A stretch of DNA of 64,000 nt from Microbacterium testaceum StLB037 (GCF_008763945.1 NZ_VTQH01000001.1:1674110-1738109), one strand, 5' to 3'; numbered from the stretch's first letter, positions 53,473-62,337 are shown. The notes: a model not told the origin generated them from the letters alone. Numbers and translations: made by a program.

Positions 53473-55011
53473 TCAGGCGACCGAGACCGTGCGCTGATCC
53501 CAGCCCGTGGCGCCGTCGGGCGCCGGGGCCGCGGTCGCGCTCGTCTGCGTCTCACCCGTGGCCGACACCGCGCGGCAGCGGATGACGTGCGATCCGCTCG
53601 TGGCGTTCCACGGCAGGCTCCACTGCACCCACGTGTCGGCCGAGATCGCCGTCGCGAGCGTCGCGGTCTGCCACGGACCGTCGTCGACCTGCACCTCGAC
53701 GTCCGAGACGCCCACGTGCGTCTGCCACGCGACCCCGGCGATGACGGTGTCGCCGGCGGCGACCTGTGCGCCCGACCGGGGGACGTCGATGCGCGACTGC
53801 AGTTTCACGGGTCCGCGCTCCGACCACCCGCGCGAGGTCCAGTAGCCCTCGGCACGGTCGAAGCGGGTGACTTCGAGCTCGCTCACCCACTTGGTCGCCG
53901 ACACGTAGCCGTACAGGCCCGGCACCACCAAACGCACGGGGAAGCCGTGCTCGATGGGCAGGGGCTCGCCGTTCATACCGATCGCGAGCAGGGCATCGCG
54001 GTCGTCGGTGAGGGCCTCGAGGGGAGTGGATGCCGTGAACCCGTCGACCGAGTGCGAGAGCACCATGTCGGCCTCGGCGGTCGGCACCGCCCGCGCGAGG
54101 ATGTCGCGGATCGGCACGCCGAGCCACCGGGCGTTGCCGATGAGCGATCCGCCCACCTCGTTCGACACGCAGACGAGGGTCGCGACCGTCTCCTTCTGGG
54201 GCAGGGCGACGAGGTCGTCCCAGCGCAGCACCACCTCCTGCTCGACCAGGCCGTGCACGCGCAGGGTCCAGGTCGCGGGGTCGACCTGGGGCACGACGAG
54301 AGCGGTGTCGATGCGGTAGAACTCCGAGGCGGGCGTGATGATCGGCCCCAGCCCGCCGATCCCGAGGTCGGCTCCGGCGGGAACGGTCGTCGTCGTCGCG
54401 GGGGTCGGAAGCCGCAAAGCGGAGCGGATCGCGCTGACGGCGCGCGCGCCCCCGCTCACCGCGACGGACCCGATGGCGGCGAGGGCCCCGGCCATGACGG
54501 CCACCCCCGAGAGTGCGAGCACGCTGCGCCGCGAGACGCCGTCGTCATCGGGGGCCTTCGTCGAGCGTCGCCGGAGCCGGGCGACCAGCAGTCCCGCCAC
54601 CAGGGCGGCGGCCGCGCCCGCGACGAGCGACGGGAGGGGGGAAAGCGTTCCGGCGTCCGCCCGTGTCATCGACACGACGGCGCCGACCACACCGAGCGCG
54701 ATGAGGACCACCCGCCCCCAGGGCGCCTTCCGGCGCTCGATCACCCCGGCGACGCCGGCGACGATCAGCAGCAGCACCGCGATCCCCACGAGCAAGGCCG
54801 CCTTGTCGCCCGTGCCGAACAGGTCGATGGCCAGGTCTTTCGCCCACGCGGGGGCGAGGTCGATCATGCCCCCGCCGATGACGGCGAACGGACTCGCGGT
54901 GGGCGAGACGATCGCCGCGGCGAGCTCCCCGAGGCCGGCGCCGAACACGGTGGCCGCGATCGAGGCGACGATCGCCGCCAGGTCGCGGCGACGGGAGGAT
55001 GCGGGGGTCAC
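53473..55011 (-). CDS. Membrane-tethered molybdopterin-dependent oxidoreductase (sulfite oxidase family)
   Basis: A 512-residue protein. Residues 10-150 hold about four membrane helices. An internal twin-arginine-like signal follows (GVSRRSVLALSGVAVMAGAL, about 158-180) and then a sulfite-oxidase-fold Moco domain (about 215-400). The metal-binding Cys is C281 in VCVSNEVGG, and GYVSATKWVSELEV is a family stretch. A C-terminal Ig-like dimerisation domain (about 405-505) ends the protein. The catalytic part should face outside, held by the N-terminal helices. The GTG at 55011 lies 6 bases after TAGGCT on the minus strand, so the start is leaderless. Its substrate is unknown; related proteins reduce sulfoxides or oxidise sulfite. 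Confidence 0.9.
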   Translation of the reverse strand: MTPASSRRRDLAAIVASIAATVFGAGLGELAAAIVSPTASPFAVIGGGMIDLAPAWAKDLAIDLFGTGDKAALLVGIAVLLLIVAGVAGVIERRKAPWGRVVLIALGVVGAVVSMTRADAGTLSPLPSLVAGAAAALVAGLLVARLRRRSTKAPDDDGVSRRSVLALSGVAVMAGALAAIGSVAVSGGARAVSAIRSALRLPTPATTTTVPAGADLGIGGLGPIITPASEFYRIDTALVVPQVDPATWTLRVHGLVEQEVVLRWDDLVALPQKETVATLVCVSNEVGGSLIGNARWLGVPIRDILARAVPTAEADMVLSHSVDGFTASTPLEALTDDRDALLAIGMNGEPLPIEHGFPVRLVVPGLYGYVSATKWVSELEVTRFDRAEGYWTSRGWSERGPVKLQSRIDVPRSGAQVAAGDTVIAGVAWQTHVGVSDVEVQVDDGPWQTATLATAISADTWVQWSLPWNATSGSHVIRCRAVSATGETQTSATAAPAPDGATGWDQRTVSVA

Positions 55012-55017
55012 GAGGGG

Positions 55018-55023
55018 AGCCTA
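55018..55023 (-). promoter_or_regulatory. -10 element TAGGCT for the molybdopterin oxidoreductase
   Basis: On the minus strand TAGGCT ends 6 bases before the GTG at 55011. Confidence 0.55.
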
Positions 55024-55143
55024 GGGAGCCTCGGCGAGCCGGGCGCCGGGCGCGCGGGATTCACAGGCAACCGGAACCCGCGGTCCGCCCTGTCCGACCT
55101 GGCTCCCCGTGTCAAGGATCTATCCGAGAATCCGCGAGGTCCG

Positions 55144-55149
55144 CACGCT
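55144..55149 (+). promoter_or_regulatory. Weak -10 element CACGCT for the three-gene cluster
   Basis: CACGCT ends 6 bases before the GTG at 55156. It keeps the invariant A2 and T6 of the -10 and the usual leaderless spacing. TATCCG further upstream is an alternative. Confidence 0.35.
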
Positions 55150-55155
55150 GTCGCG

Positions 55156-56214
55156 GTGAGACACCGCGGCCGATCGGCATCCCCCCTCCTTCTTCCCGAC
55201 GACCTGCCCGACGACGACCCCGACCTCGACGAGGTCCGCGAAGCCCTCGAGCGGATGGATGCCGTGGAGGGGCTCGGCACCGACATCGCCGCCACGCTCG
55301 CCTGGGCGACGAGCACGACCCCGCCGCGCTCTCTGGCTGCGACCTGGGAGCTGCTCGCGTCGGTCGCCGCTCGCGATGTCGCCGCCGCGCGCGTCCTGGA
55401 GCCGCACCTCGACGCCCTCTCGATCCTGAGCGAAGCCGCTCGCGAGGGGGTCGCCGTCGACGTCGAACCCGGGGGATCGTGGGGCGTCTTCGCGGCCGAG
55501 GGGCCCGGCATGCGTCTGGAGGCGCGACAGGATGCCGGCACCTGGACGCTGCACGGCAGCAAGCCGTGGTGCTCGCTGGCGGCCCACCTCGACCGGGCGC
55601 TCGTGACCGCGTGGGTCGACGACGACCGGCGGCAGCTCTTCGCCCTCGACCTGCGCGGTCCTGCCGTGACCGCGCGGCCCGGTCCCTGGCACGCGCGCGG
55701 GCTCGACCGCGTCGTCAGCGCCCCGATCGACGTCGACGGGGCGGTCGCCGTCCCGGTCGGCGAGCCCGGCTGGTACCTCCGTCGCTCCGGCTTCGCGCAC
55801 GGAGGGGTCGGGGTCGCCGCGTGCTGGTGGGGCGGGGCCCTGCCGTTGCGCGACGCCCTGCGCGAGGCCGCGGCGACCGACCGCGCCGATCAGCTCTCGC
55901 GGGTGCATCTCGGTCGCGCCGACACCGCGCTGTGGGCCGCCCGCGCCGTGCTCCGCGAGACGGCGACCGTGTTCGGGGCCGGGGTCTCGGCATCCGCGGG
56001 TCTGCGTGCCGCCCGCGCGCGCACCGTGGTCGCCGACGCCGTCGAGACGACCCTCGCCGAAGCCGCGCGCGCCCTGGGGCCCCTGCCGCTCGTCGCCGAC
56101 GAGGAGCACGCGCAGCGTGTCGCCGACCTGCAGGTGTACGTCCGCCAGCACCACGGCGAGCGCGACGTCGCGCGCATCGGCGCCGACGTCGCCGCGGGAG
56201 CGAGCGCATGGTGA
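55156..56214 (+). CDS. Acyl-CoA dehydrogenase-like protein of the PIG-L/NodS cluster
   Basis: A 352-residue flavoprotein-fold protein related to acyl-CoA dehydrogenases but shorter than the usual 380-390 residues. Middle-domain strands (RLEARQDAGTWTLHGSKPWCSLAAHLDRALVTAWVDD) and the helical C-terminal domain (HLGRADTALWAARAVLRETATVFGAG) are visible; I cannot place the catalytic Glu. The first 30 residues are acidic. The start is uncertain: GTG 55156 fits a leaderless signal, and ATG 55255 is possible. It overlaps the next gene by 7 bases. In context it may oxidise a lipid or sugar-linked intermediate rather than take part in beta-oxidation. Confidence 0.78.
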   Translation: MRHRGRSASPLLLPDDLPDDDPDLDEVREALERMDAVEGLGTDIAATLAWATSTTPPRSLAATWELLASVAARDVAAARVLEPHLDALSILSEAAREGVAVDVEPGGSWGVFAAEGPGMRLEARQDAGTWTLHGSKPWCSLAAHLDRALVTAWVDDDRRQLFALDLRGPAVTARPGPWHARGLDRVVSAPIDVDGAVAVPVGEPGWYLRRSGFAHGGVGVAACWWGGALPLRDALREAAATDRADQLSRVHLGRADTALWAARAVLRETATVFGAGVSASAGLRAARARTVVADAVETTLAEAARALGPLPLVADEEHAQRVADLQVYVRQHHGERDVARIGADVAAGASAW

Positions 56215-57575
56215 GCTTCGACCACCGCGATCCCGGAACCGACGAGGGCGTCTGGACCGACGCCCTCCGCCGCGACCTGCCCCCGCTCGATCTCGACGTC
56301 GAGCGCCTGGTCGTGGTGGCCGCGCACCCCGACGACGAAAGTCTCGGAGCGGCGGGTCTGCTCTCGACGGCGGCGGCCCGTGGCATCCCGATCGATCTGC
56401 TCGTCGTGACCGACGGCGAGGGCTCGCATCCCGACTCGCCCACGCACAGCCCGGCGACCCTCGCTCTGCTGCGTCGCCGCGAGCTCGTCGACGCCGTACG
56501 CATCGTGGGGCTGGTCGGGGACCCGGTGTTCCTCGGGCTGCCGGACGGCGGGACGGACGGACATCGGGATGCCATCGCCGCAGCTCTGCGCGAGAGGCTC
56601 GACGCCGCCGCCGGGAAGCGCGTGCTCGTCCTGTCGCCGTGGCGGGGAGACGGGCACCGCGACCACCGGGTGGTCGGAGAGATCGTCGAGCAGGTCTGCG
56701 CCGCACTCGGGGTGCGCTCGCGCGCCTTCCCGATCTGGCTGTGGCACTGGGGCGGCCCGGACGACGTGCCGTGGGACCGCCTCGAACACCTCGCCCTCGA
56801 CCCCGCCGCCCGGGATGCCAAAACACGCGCCCTCGACGCTCACCGCAGCCAGCTCGAGCCCCTGTCGGACGCCCTCGGGGACGAGGCAATGATCCACGCC
56901 GGGATGCGCGCGCACGCCGAGCGCGACGTCGAGGTCTTCATCGCCCCGGAGGAGCCCGCGACCCCGGCGGGCAGCGTCGGCCGCGCGTACTTCGACGACA
57001 TGTACGCCCGCCACGACGACCCCTGGGGCTTCGACTCGCGCTGGTACGAGGAGCGCAAGCGCGCCGTGCTCCTCGCCGCGCTCCCGCGGCACCGGTACCG
57101 TTCGACCCTCGAGGCGGGGTGCTCGACGGGTGCGCTGACGGCGCACCTGGCCGAGCGCAGCGACCGCGTGCTCGCCGTCGACCTCGCCCCCGCAGCCCTC
57201 GAGCGCGCGCGGACGCGCCTGGCGGGTCGGGAGGATGTCGAGCTGCGCCTGGCGACGCTCCCCGACGCGTGGCCCGAGGGCGAGTTCGATCTCGTCGTGC
57301 TGTCGGAGGTGGTCTACTACTGGGCCGGCGCCGACCTCGACCGCGGGCTCACGGCCGCTGCCGCCTCGCTCAGCGCCGACGGTCATCTCGTCGCCTGCCA
57401 CTGGCGGCATCCGGTCGCGGAGTACCCGCGCACGGGCGACGAGGTGCATGACGCGCTCGCCGCTCGACCCGACCTCGTGCGTCTCGTGCGTCACGAGGAG
57501 CAGGACTTCGTGCTCGAGGTGTACGCGCCTCCCGGCGCACGGTCGGTGGCGGCCGAGTCCGGACTCGTTCCGTGA
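56208..57575 (+). CDS. Bifunctional PIG-L deacetylase / NodS-like SAM methyltransferase
   Basis: A 455-residue fusion. The first half is a PIG-L (LmbE) zinc de-N-acetylase: VVVAAHPDDESLGAAG at 36-50 supplies the metal-binding H-x-DD and GDGHRDHR near 148 the second His pair. The second half (about 258-450) is a class I methyltransferase beginning RAYFDDMYARHDDPWGFDSRWYEERKR, with SAM loop LEAGCSTGALTAHLAE, of the NodS type. NodS methylates the free amine of a sugar after NodB deacetylates it, so deacetylase plus methyltransferase in one chain implies de-N-acetylation followed by N-methylation of an amino sugar. That reaction order is inference. Its end overlaps the glycosyltransferase gene by 4 bases. 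Confidence 0.88.
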   Translation: MVSFDHRDPGTDEGVWTDALRRDLPPLDLDVERLVVVAAHPDDESLGAAGLLSTAAARGIPIDLLVVTDGEGSHPDSPTHSPATLALLRRRELVDAVRIVGLVGDPVFLGLPDGGTDGHRDAIAAALRERLDAAAGKRVLVLSPWRGDGHRDHRVVGEIVEQVCAALGVRSRAFPIWLWHWGGPDDVPWDRLEHLALDPAARDAKTRALDAHRSQLEPLSDALGDEAMIHAGMRAHAERDVEVFIAPEEPATPAGSVGRAYFDDMYARHDDPWGFDSRWYEERKRAVLLAALPRHRYRSTLEAGCSTGALTAHLAERSDRVLAVDLAPAALERARTRLAGREDVELRLATLPDAWPEGEFDLVVLSEVVYYWAGADLDRGLTAAAASLSADGHLVACHWRHPVAEYPRTGDEVHDALAARPDLVRLVRHEEQDFVLEVYAPPGARSVAAESGLVP

Positions 57576-58291
57576 GGGCCGTGGCCGTGGTGATCCCGGC
57601 GCACGACGAAGAAGCGCTGATCGGTCGGTGCCTGGCCTCGGTGATCCGGGCCGTGTCCCGGGCGCGCGAACGCGAGCCCGACCTGGAGGTCGCGGTCGTC
57701 GTCGTCCTCGACGCCTGCACCGACACCACCGCCCCGCAGGTGGGTCGATGGCCGGTCGTCGCGATCGAGATAGCCGCTCGCCGTGTGGGCACGGCCCGCC
57801 GCGTCGGCGTCGCGCACGCGCTGTCGCAGCTCGCCGCCGGTGCCGGCGACACCTGGATCGCGATGACGGATGCCGACACGGTCGTGCCCCCGAACTGGAT
57901 CACGCACCAGCTCGACCTCGCCGACGCCGGCGCCGATCTGGTGCTGGGAACCGTCCGCCCCGACTTCGCCGACCTCAGCGCCCGGCATGCCGCGTACTGG
58001 CGCGCGACGCACCATCGGGGCAGGCCTGCCGGGAACGTCCACGGCGCCAATCTCGGCGTGCGGGCGAGCACGTACGCCCGGGCGGGCGGCATCCCGGATC
58101 TCGTCGAACACGAAGACGTGGCGCTGGTGCGCGCGATGCGCGGTCTCGGTGCTCGAGAGCGCGCGAGCGATGAGCACGAGGTCGAGACCTCGGGCCGTTT
58201 CACCGGTCGCACGCCCGGGGGATACGCCGCCTTCCTCGCGCGCGTGCACGCCTGGGTCGACGCGCCGCCGCTCGCCGCACCCGGAGCGTGA
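57572..58291 (+). CDS. Family 2 glycosyltransferase
   Basis: A 239-residue GT-A fold transferase without membrane helices. The N-terminal AVVIPAHDEEALIGRCLASVIRA is typical of GT2, the metal-binding DxD is in MTDADTVVPPNWI (about residue 100), and NLGVRASTYARAGGIP...EDVALVRAM covers the acceptor region. It should transfer a sugar from a nucleotide or polyprenyl donor. The GTG start lies inside the deacetylase/methyltransferase stop (GTGA). It is the last gene of the cluster. The product is not known. Confidence 0.88.
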   Translation: MRAVAVVIPAHDEEALIGRCLASVIRAVSRAREREPDLEVAVVVVLDACTDTTAPQVGRWPVVAIEIAARRVGTARRVGVAHALSQLAAGAGDTWIAMTDADTVVPPNWITHQLDLADAGADLVLGTVRPDFADLSARHAAYWRATHHRGRPAGNVHGANLGVRASTYARAGGIPDLVEHEDVALVRAMRGLGARERASDEHEVETSGRFTGRTPGGYAAFLARVHAWVDAPPLAAPGA

Positions 58292-58376
58292 CCCACCGGG
58301 TGGGGGTTCGTCAACCACCTCGGCGGCCTCGCGCGCGCACCGCAGACTGGCGGCCCCCGGAACGAAAGGCACGACG

Positions 58377-59558
58377 ATGAAGGCACTGACCTGGCAGGGC
58401 ACGCGCAACGTGAGCGTCGAGGAGGTCCCCGACCCCGAGATCCTCGAACCGACCGACGCGATCGTGAAGATCACCTCGACCGCGATCTGCGGCTCCGACC
58501 TGCACCTGTACGAACTGTTCGGCCCCTTCATCGACAAGGGCGACGTGCTCGGCCACGAGCCGATGGGCGTGGTCGTCGAGGTCGGCTCGGCGGTGACGAA
58601 CCTCGCGGTCGGCGACCGGATCGTCGTGCCCTTCAACATCTCGTGCGGGCACTGCTTCATGTGCCGCCGCGGTCTGCAGTCGCAGTGCGAGACGACGCAG
58701 GTGCGGGAGTACGGCAGCGGCGCGGCCCTGTTCGGCTACACCAAGCTCTACGGTCAGGTGCCGGGCGGGCAGGCGGAGTACCTGCGCGTTCCCCTCGCCG
58801 ACTACAACCACATCCGCGTCGGCGATGACCTGCCCGACGACCGTTACCTCTTCCTCAGCGACATCGTGCCCACGGCCTGGCAGGGCGTGCAGTACGCGAA
58901 CGTCCCCGAGGGCGGAACGCTCGCGGTCATGGGCCTCGGCCCGGTCGGGCAGTTCGCGGCCCGCATCGGCGTGCACCTCGGCTACCGGGTGCTCGCGATC
59001 GAGCCCGAGCCCGAGCGTCGCGCGATGGCCGAGCGTCACGGCATCCTGACCTACGACCTGACCGACACCGTGGTCGACGAGCTGATCGATCTCACCGAGG
59101 GCCGCGGGGCGGATGGAGTGGTGGATGCCGTGGGCATGGAGGCCCACGGAAACGGCGGCATCAAGCTGGCCCAGAACGCCGTCGGACTGCTCCCCGACGC
59201 CCTCGCGCAGAAGCTCATGGACAAGGCCGGGCTCGACCGCCTCGCTGCGGTCTACGCCTCGATCGACCTCGTGCGCCGCGGCGGCACCGTCTCGCTGAGC
59301 GGTGTGTACGCGGGAGAGGCCGACATCCTGCCGATGAAGACGATGTTCGACAAGCAGCTCAACCTGCGGATGGGCCAGTGCAACGTCAAGCGCTGGATCG
59401 ACGACCTGCTGCCGCTCGTCGAAGACTCCGCCGACCCGCTCGGAGTCATGGACCTGGTCACGCACCACGCCCCGCTCGAGGACGCCCCCGGCCTGTACGA
59501 GACGTTCCAGAAGAAGGAGGACGGCTGCATCAAGGTCGTGCTGCGCCCCGGCTCCTGA
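58377..59558 (+). CDS. Zinc-dependent alcohol/formaldehyde dehydrogenase
   Basis: A 393-residue MDR dehydrogenase. The catalytic zinc site is visible in AICGSDLHLYE and LGHEPMGVV, the structural zinc site in CGHCFMCRRGLQSQCE, and the NAD-binding loop in GLGPVGQFAARIG. The long C-terminal insertion (GVVDAVGMEAHGNGG...) places it near glutathione-independent formaldehyde dehydrogenases and threonine-dehydrogenase-like enzymes. The ATG at 58377 follows GAAAGG. It is transcribed separately from the cluster before it. Substrate uncertain; detoxification of small aldehydes is plausible. Confidence 0.92.
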   Translation: MKALTWQGTRNVSVEEVPDPEILEPTDAIVKITSTAICGSDLHLYELFGPFIDKGDVLGHEPMGVVVEVGSAVTNLAVGDRIVVPFNISCGHCFMCRRGLQSQCETTQVREYGSGAALFGYTKLYGQVPGGQAEYLRVPLADYNHIRVGDDLPDDRYLFLSDIVPTAWQGVQYANVPEGGTLAVMGLGPVGQFAARIGVHLGYRVLAIEPEPERRAMAERHGILTYDLTDTVVDELIDLTEGRGADGVVDAVGMEAHGNGGIKLAQNAVGLLPDALAQKLMDKAGLDRLAAVYASIDLVRRGGTVSLSGVYAGEADILPMKTMFDKQLNLRMGQCNVKRWIDDLLPLVEDSADPLGVMDLVTHHAPLEDAPGLYETFQKKEDGCIKVVLRPGS

Positions 59559-59572
59559 GCCGCGCCGCACCC

Positions 59573-59636
59573 GCGTGAGTCGCCAAGATCTGTCGCTAGG
59601 GGACCCGCCCAAGCGACGAATTCTGGCGACTCACGC
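59573..59636. repeat. Palindromic repeat, family 1 variant, copy f
   Basis: Arms GCGTGAGTCGCCA and TGGCGACTCACGC are a perfect 13-bp inverted repeat. The inner TGTCGCT and AGCGACG resemble the inner arms of the other copies, but the GGGGTC part is replaced by TCGCC. It can serve as terminator for the dehydrogenase gene. Confidence 0.7.
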
Positions 59637-59677
59637 AAGGCGGAGGCGGGGAAACGTGTCCGCAACACTGCTCTGAG

Positions 59678-59683
59678 TAGAGT
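59678..59683 (+). promoter_or_regulatory. -10 element TAGAGT for the ATP-grasp operon
   Basis: TAGAGT ends 6 bases before the ATG at 59690; there is no ribosome binding site. Confidence 0.6.
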
Positions 59684-59689
59684 CGTCGC

Positions 59690-61411
59690 ATGGGTGACCT
59701 GTTCGACGGTTACGGCTCCACGCTGGCGCCGCGCAAGACCGCATCCGGCATCCCGGCGTTCGACGAGATGTTCGGCGTTCCGGCGAGTCCCGGAGAAGCC
59801 GCCCCCTCGCGTGAGGCGTACCGGGAGCTGTACCAGACGCTCGCGCAGATGACGCAGGAAGAGTTGCGCGGGCGCACCGAGTCGCTCGCCAGTTCCTATC
59901 TCGCGCAGGGCGTGACCTTCGACTTCGCGGGCGAGGAACGACCTTTCCCGTTGGATGCCGTGCCCCGGGTCATCGCGTACGACGAGTGGTCGCGCATCGA
60001 GGCCGGCGTCAAGCAGCGGGTCAAGGCGCTCGAGGCGTTCCTCGACGACGCCTACGGCAATCAGCACTGCGTGCGCGACGGCATCCTGCCCGCCGGTCTC
60101 ATCTCGTCGTCGCAGTACTTCTACCGTCAGGCCGCCGGCATCCGCAGCGCCAACGGCGTGCGCATCCAGGTGTCGGGCATCGACCTCATCCGCGACGAGC
60201 ACGGCGAGATGCGCGTGCTCGAAGACAACGTCCGCGTGCCCTCGGGCGTCTCGTACGTCATCTCGAACCGCCGCGTCATGGCGCAGACGCTGCCCGAGCT
60301 GTTCGTGTCGATGCGCGTGCGCCCCGTCGGCGACTACCCCAACAAGCTCCTGGCCGCCCTCAAGGCGTCGGCCCCGCCCGGGATCGACGACCCGAACATC
60401 GTCGTGCTGACCCCCGGTGTCTACAACTCGGCGTACTTCGAGCACACCCTGCTCGCGCGCCTGATGGGCGTCGAGCTCGTCGAGGGGCGCGACCTGCTGT
60501 GCATCGGCGGCAAGGTGTTCATGCGCACCACCCGCGGCCCGCAGCGCGTCGACGTGATCTACCGCCGCGTCGACGACGACTTCCTCGACCCCCTGCAGTT
60601 CCGCGCCGACTCGATGCTCGGGGCGCCCGGGCTCATGCTCGCCGCGCGCCTCGGTAACGTCACCATCGCCAACGCGGTGGGTAACGGCGTCGCCGACGAC
60701 AAGCTGCTGTACACCTACGTGCCCGATCTCATCCGGTACTACCTCGCCGAAGAGCCCATCCTGAAGAACGTCGACACCTGGCGTCTCGAAGACCCCGGGG
60801 CCCTCGAAGAGGTGCTCGACCGTCTGCCCGAACTCGTGGTGAAGCCGGTCGACGGATCGGGCGGCAAGGGTCTCGTCGTGGGCCCGGACGCCTCGCCCGC
60901 CGAGCTCGATGCCCTGCGCAAGCGCCTGCTCGCCGACCCCCGCGGGTGGATCGCGCAACCGGTCGTCATGCTCTCGACTATCCCGACCCTCGTCGAAGAC
61001 GGCATGCGCCCGCGTCACGCGGATCTGCGCCCCTTCGCCGTCAACGACGGTGACGACATCTGGGTGCTGCCCGGGGGCCTCACCCGCGTCGCCCTCCCGG
61101 AGGGGCAGCTCGTGGTCAACTCCAGCCAGGGCGGCGGCTCGAAGGACACGTGGATCGTCGGCGGCTCGGCCCCCTCGCACGTGGAGTACGGACAGGGCAA
61201 TGGCGTCTCGGGACTCGTGGCCGACCAGGCCGCGGTGACCGAGTCGATTCCGATCATCTACGACGGGCAGCCCGCGCCCTCGACCTCGCCGCGCGACCCG
61301 CGCCCGGGCTCCGGCAAAGAGCAACAGGAGCAGCAGCAGCAGGATGCCGCGGTGCAGCACGGTCCGCAGGCCGAGCAGCAGCAGCAGACCCGGGAGGCGG
61401 GATCATGCTGA
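59690..61411 (+). CDS. Circularly permuted ATP-grasp protein (type 2)
   Basis: A 573-residue protein of the circularly permuted ATP-grasp family (DUF404/DUF407). Conserved parts are RVIAYDEWSRIEAGVKQRVKALEAFLDD, DLIRDEHGEMRVLEDNVRVPSGVSY, the nucleotide-binding VVKPVDGSGGKG and the domain end VNSSQGGGSKDTW. Such proteins sit with alpha-E and transglutaminase genes in many bacteria and may ligate an amino acid or peptide; no reaction is established. The last 35 residues are a glutamine-rich low-complexity tail. Its stop overlaps the next gene by 7 bases. The leaderless ATG at 59690 sets the start. Confidence 0.93.
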   Translation: MGDLFDGYGSTLAPRKTASGIPAFDEMFGVPASPGEAAPSREAYRELYQTLAQMTQEELRGRTESLASSYLAQGVTFDFAGEERPFPLDAVPRVIAYDEWSRIEAGVKQRVKALEAFLDDAYGNQHCVRDGILPAGLISSSQYFYRQAAGIRSANGVRIQVSGIDLIRDEHGEMRVLEDNVRVPSGVSYVISNRRVMAQTLPELFVSMRVRPVGDYPNKLLAALKASAPPGIDDPNIVVLTPGVYNSAYFEHTLLARLMGVELVEGRDLLCIGGKVFMRTTRGPQRVDVIYRRVDDDFLDPLQFRADSMLGAPGLMLAARLGNVTIANAVGNGVADDKLLYTYVPDLIRYYLAEEPILKNVDTWRLEDPGALEEVLDRLPELVVKPVDGSGGKGLVVGPDASPAELDALRKRLLADPRGWIAQPVVMLSTIPTLVEDGMRPRHADLRPFAVNDGDDIWVLPGGLTRVALPEGQLVVNSSQGGGSKDTWIVGGSAPSHVEYGQGNGVSGLVADQAAVTESIPIIYDGQPAPSTSPRDPRPGSGKEQQEQQQQDAAVQHGPQAEQQQQTREAGSC

Positions 61412-62337
61412 GCCGCATCGCGGAGAGCCTGTTCTGGATCGGTCGCTACATCGAGCGCAGCGACGGCACCGCGCGCATCCTGGACGTGCACCTGCAGCTG
61501 CTGCTCGAAGACCCGTGGATCGACGAAGACACCGCCTGCCGGTCGCTGCTCAGCGTCATGGGCTCCGCGTGGCCCGAGAACGTCGACACCGTCCGCCGCG
61601 ACGACGTGCTCGCCCGTCTCGCCGTCGACCGCATGAACCCGTCGAGCATCGCCTACTCGCTCACCGCGGCGCGCGAGAACGCCCGACGGGCACGCGAGAT
61701 CGTCTCGACCGAGCTGTGGGAGATCCTCAACACCACGAACGCCCGGATGCCGCGGCGCCTGCAGACCGACAAGGTGCACGAATTCTTCCAATGGACGCGG
61801 GAGCGTGCGGCCCTCGCGATCGGCATCGTCGACTCCTCGACCAACCGCGACGAGGCCTGGCAGTTCTTCACCCTCGGCCGCAGCATCGAGCGCACCGACA
61901 TGACCGCGCGCCTGCTCGCGACCCGTTCGCTCACCGAGGTCTCGGGCCCGTCGTGGACGACGATCCTGCGGTCGTGCGGCGCGTACGAGGCGTACCTGCG
62001 CACGTACCGCGGAATGCCGAGCGCCCGCAACGCGGCGGAGTTCCTGCTGCTGGACCGCCTGTTCCCGCGCTCGATCATCTACTCGATCCAGCGCGCGGAA
62101 GACTGCATGAGCGCGATCGACCCCCGCGCCGATCGCGTCGGGCATTCCAACACCGTGCTGCGCGCCCTCGGGCAGATCCGCAACGACCTCGAGTACCGCC
62201 CGGTCAGCGACATCCTCGCCGAGCTCCCCGAGCACATGCAGCGCGTGCAGACGGTGACCCGCGAGGCGTCGGAGGCGATCCGCTCGCGGTTCTTCCCGAC
62301 GCAGGCCGAGCCGAGCTGGATCGGAGAGATCTCATGA
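61405..62337 (+). CDS. Alpha-E domain-containing protein (DUF403)
   Basis: A 310-residue helical protein with the family opening MLSRIAESLFWIGRYIERSDGTARILDVHLQ and repeated helices (SIERTDMTARLLATR). Proteins of this family accompany circularly permuted ATP-grasp proteins and are thought to act with them, by unknown chemistry. The ATG at 61405 lies inside the ATP-grasp stop region and GGGAGGCGGG precedes it. The stop overlaps a 17-codon frame that links it to the transglutaminase gene. Confidence 0.93.
   Translation: MLSRIAESLFWIGRYIERSDGTARILDVHLQLLLEDPWIDEDTACRSLLSVMGSAWPENVDTVRRDDVLARLAVDRMNPSSIAYSLTAARENARRAREIVSTELWEILNTTNARMPRRLQTDKVHEFFQWTRERAALAIGIVDSSTNRDEAWQFFTLGRSIERTDMTARLLATRSLTEVSGPSWTTILRSCGAYEAYLRTYRGMPSARNAAEFLLLDRLFPRSIIYSIQRAEDCMSAIDPRADRVGHSNTVLRALGQIRNDLEYRPVSDILAELPEHMQRVQTVTREASEAIRSRFFPTQAEPSWIGEIS

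Noticed and set aside
61308..61411. The glutamine-rich end of the ATP-grasp protein as a frameshift artefact
   Set aside because: The frame continues smoothly to a stop that overlaps the next gene's start in the normal operon manner, so the tail is real coding sequence.
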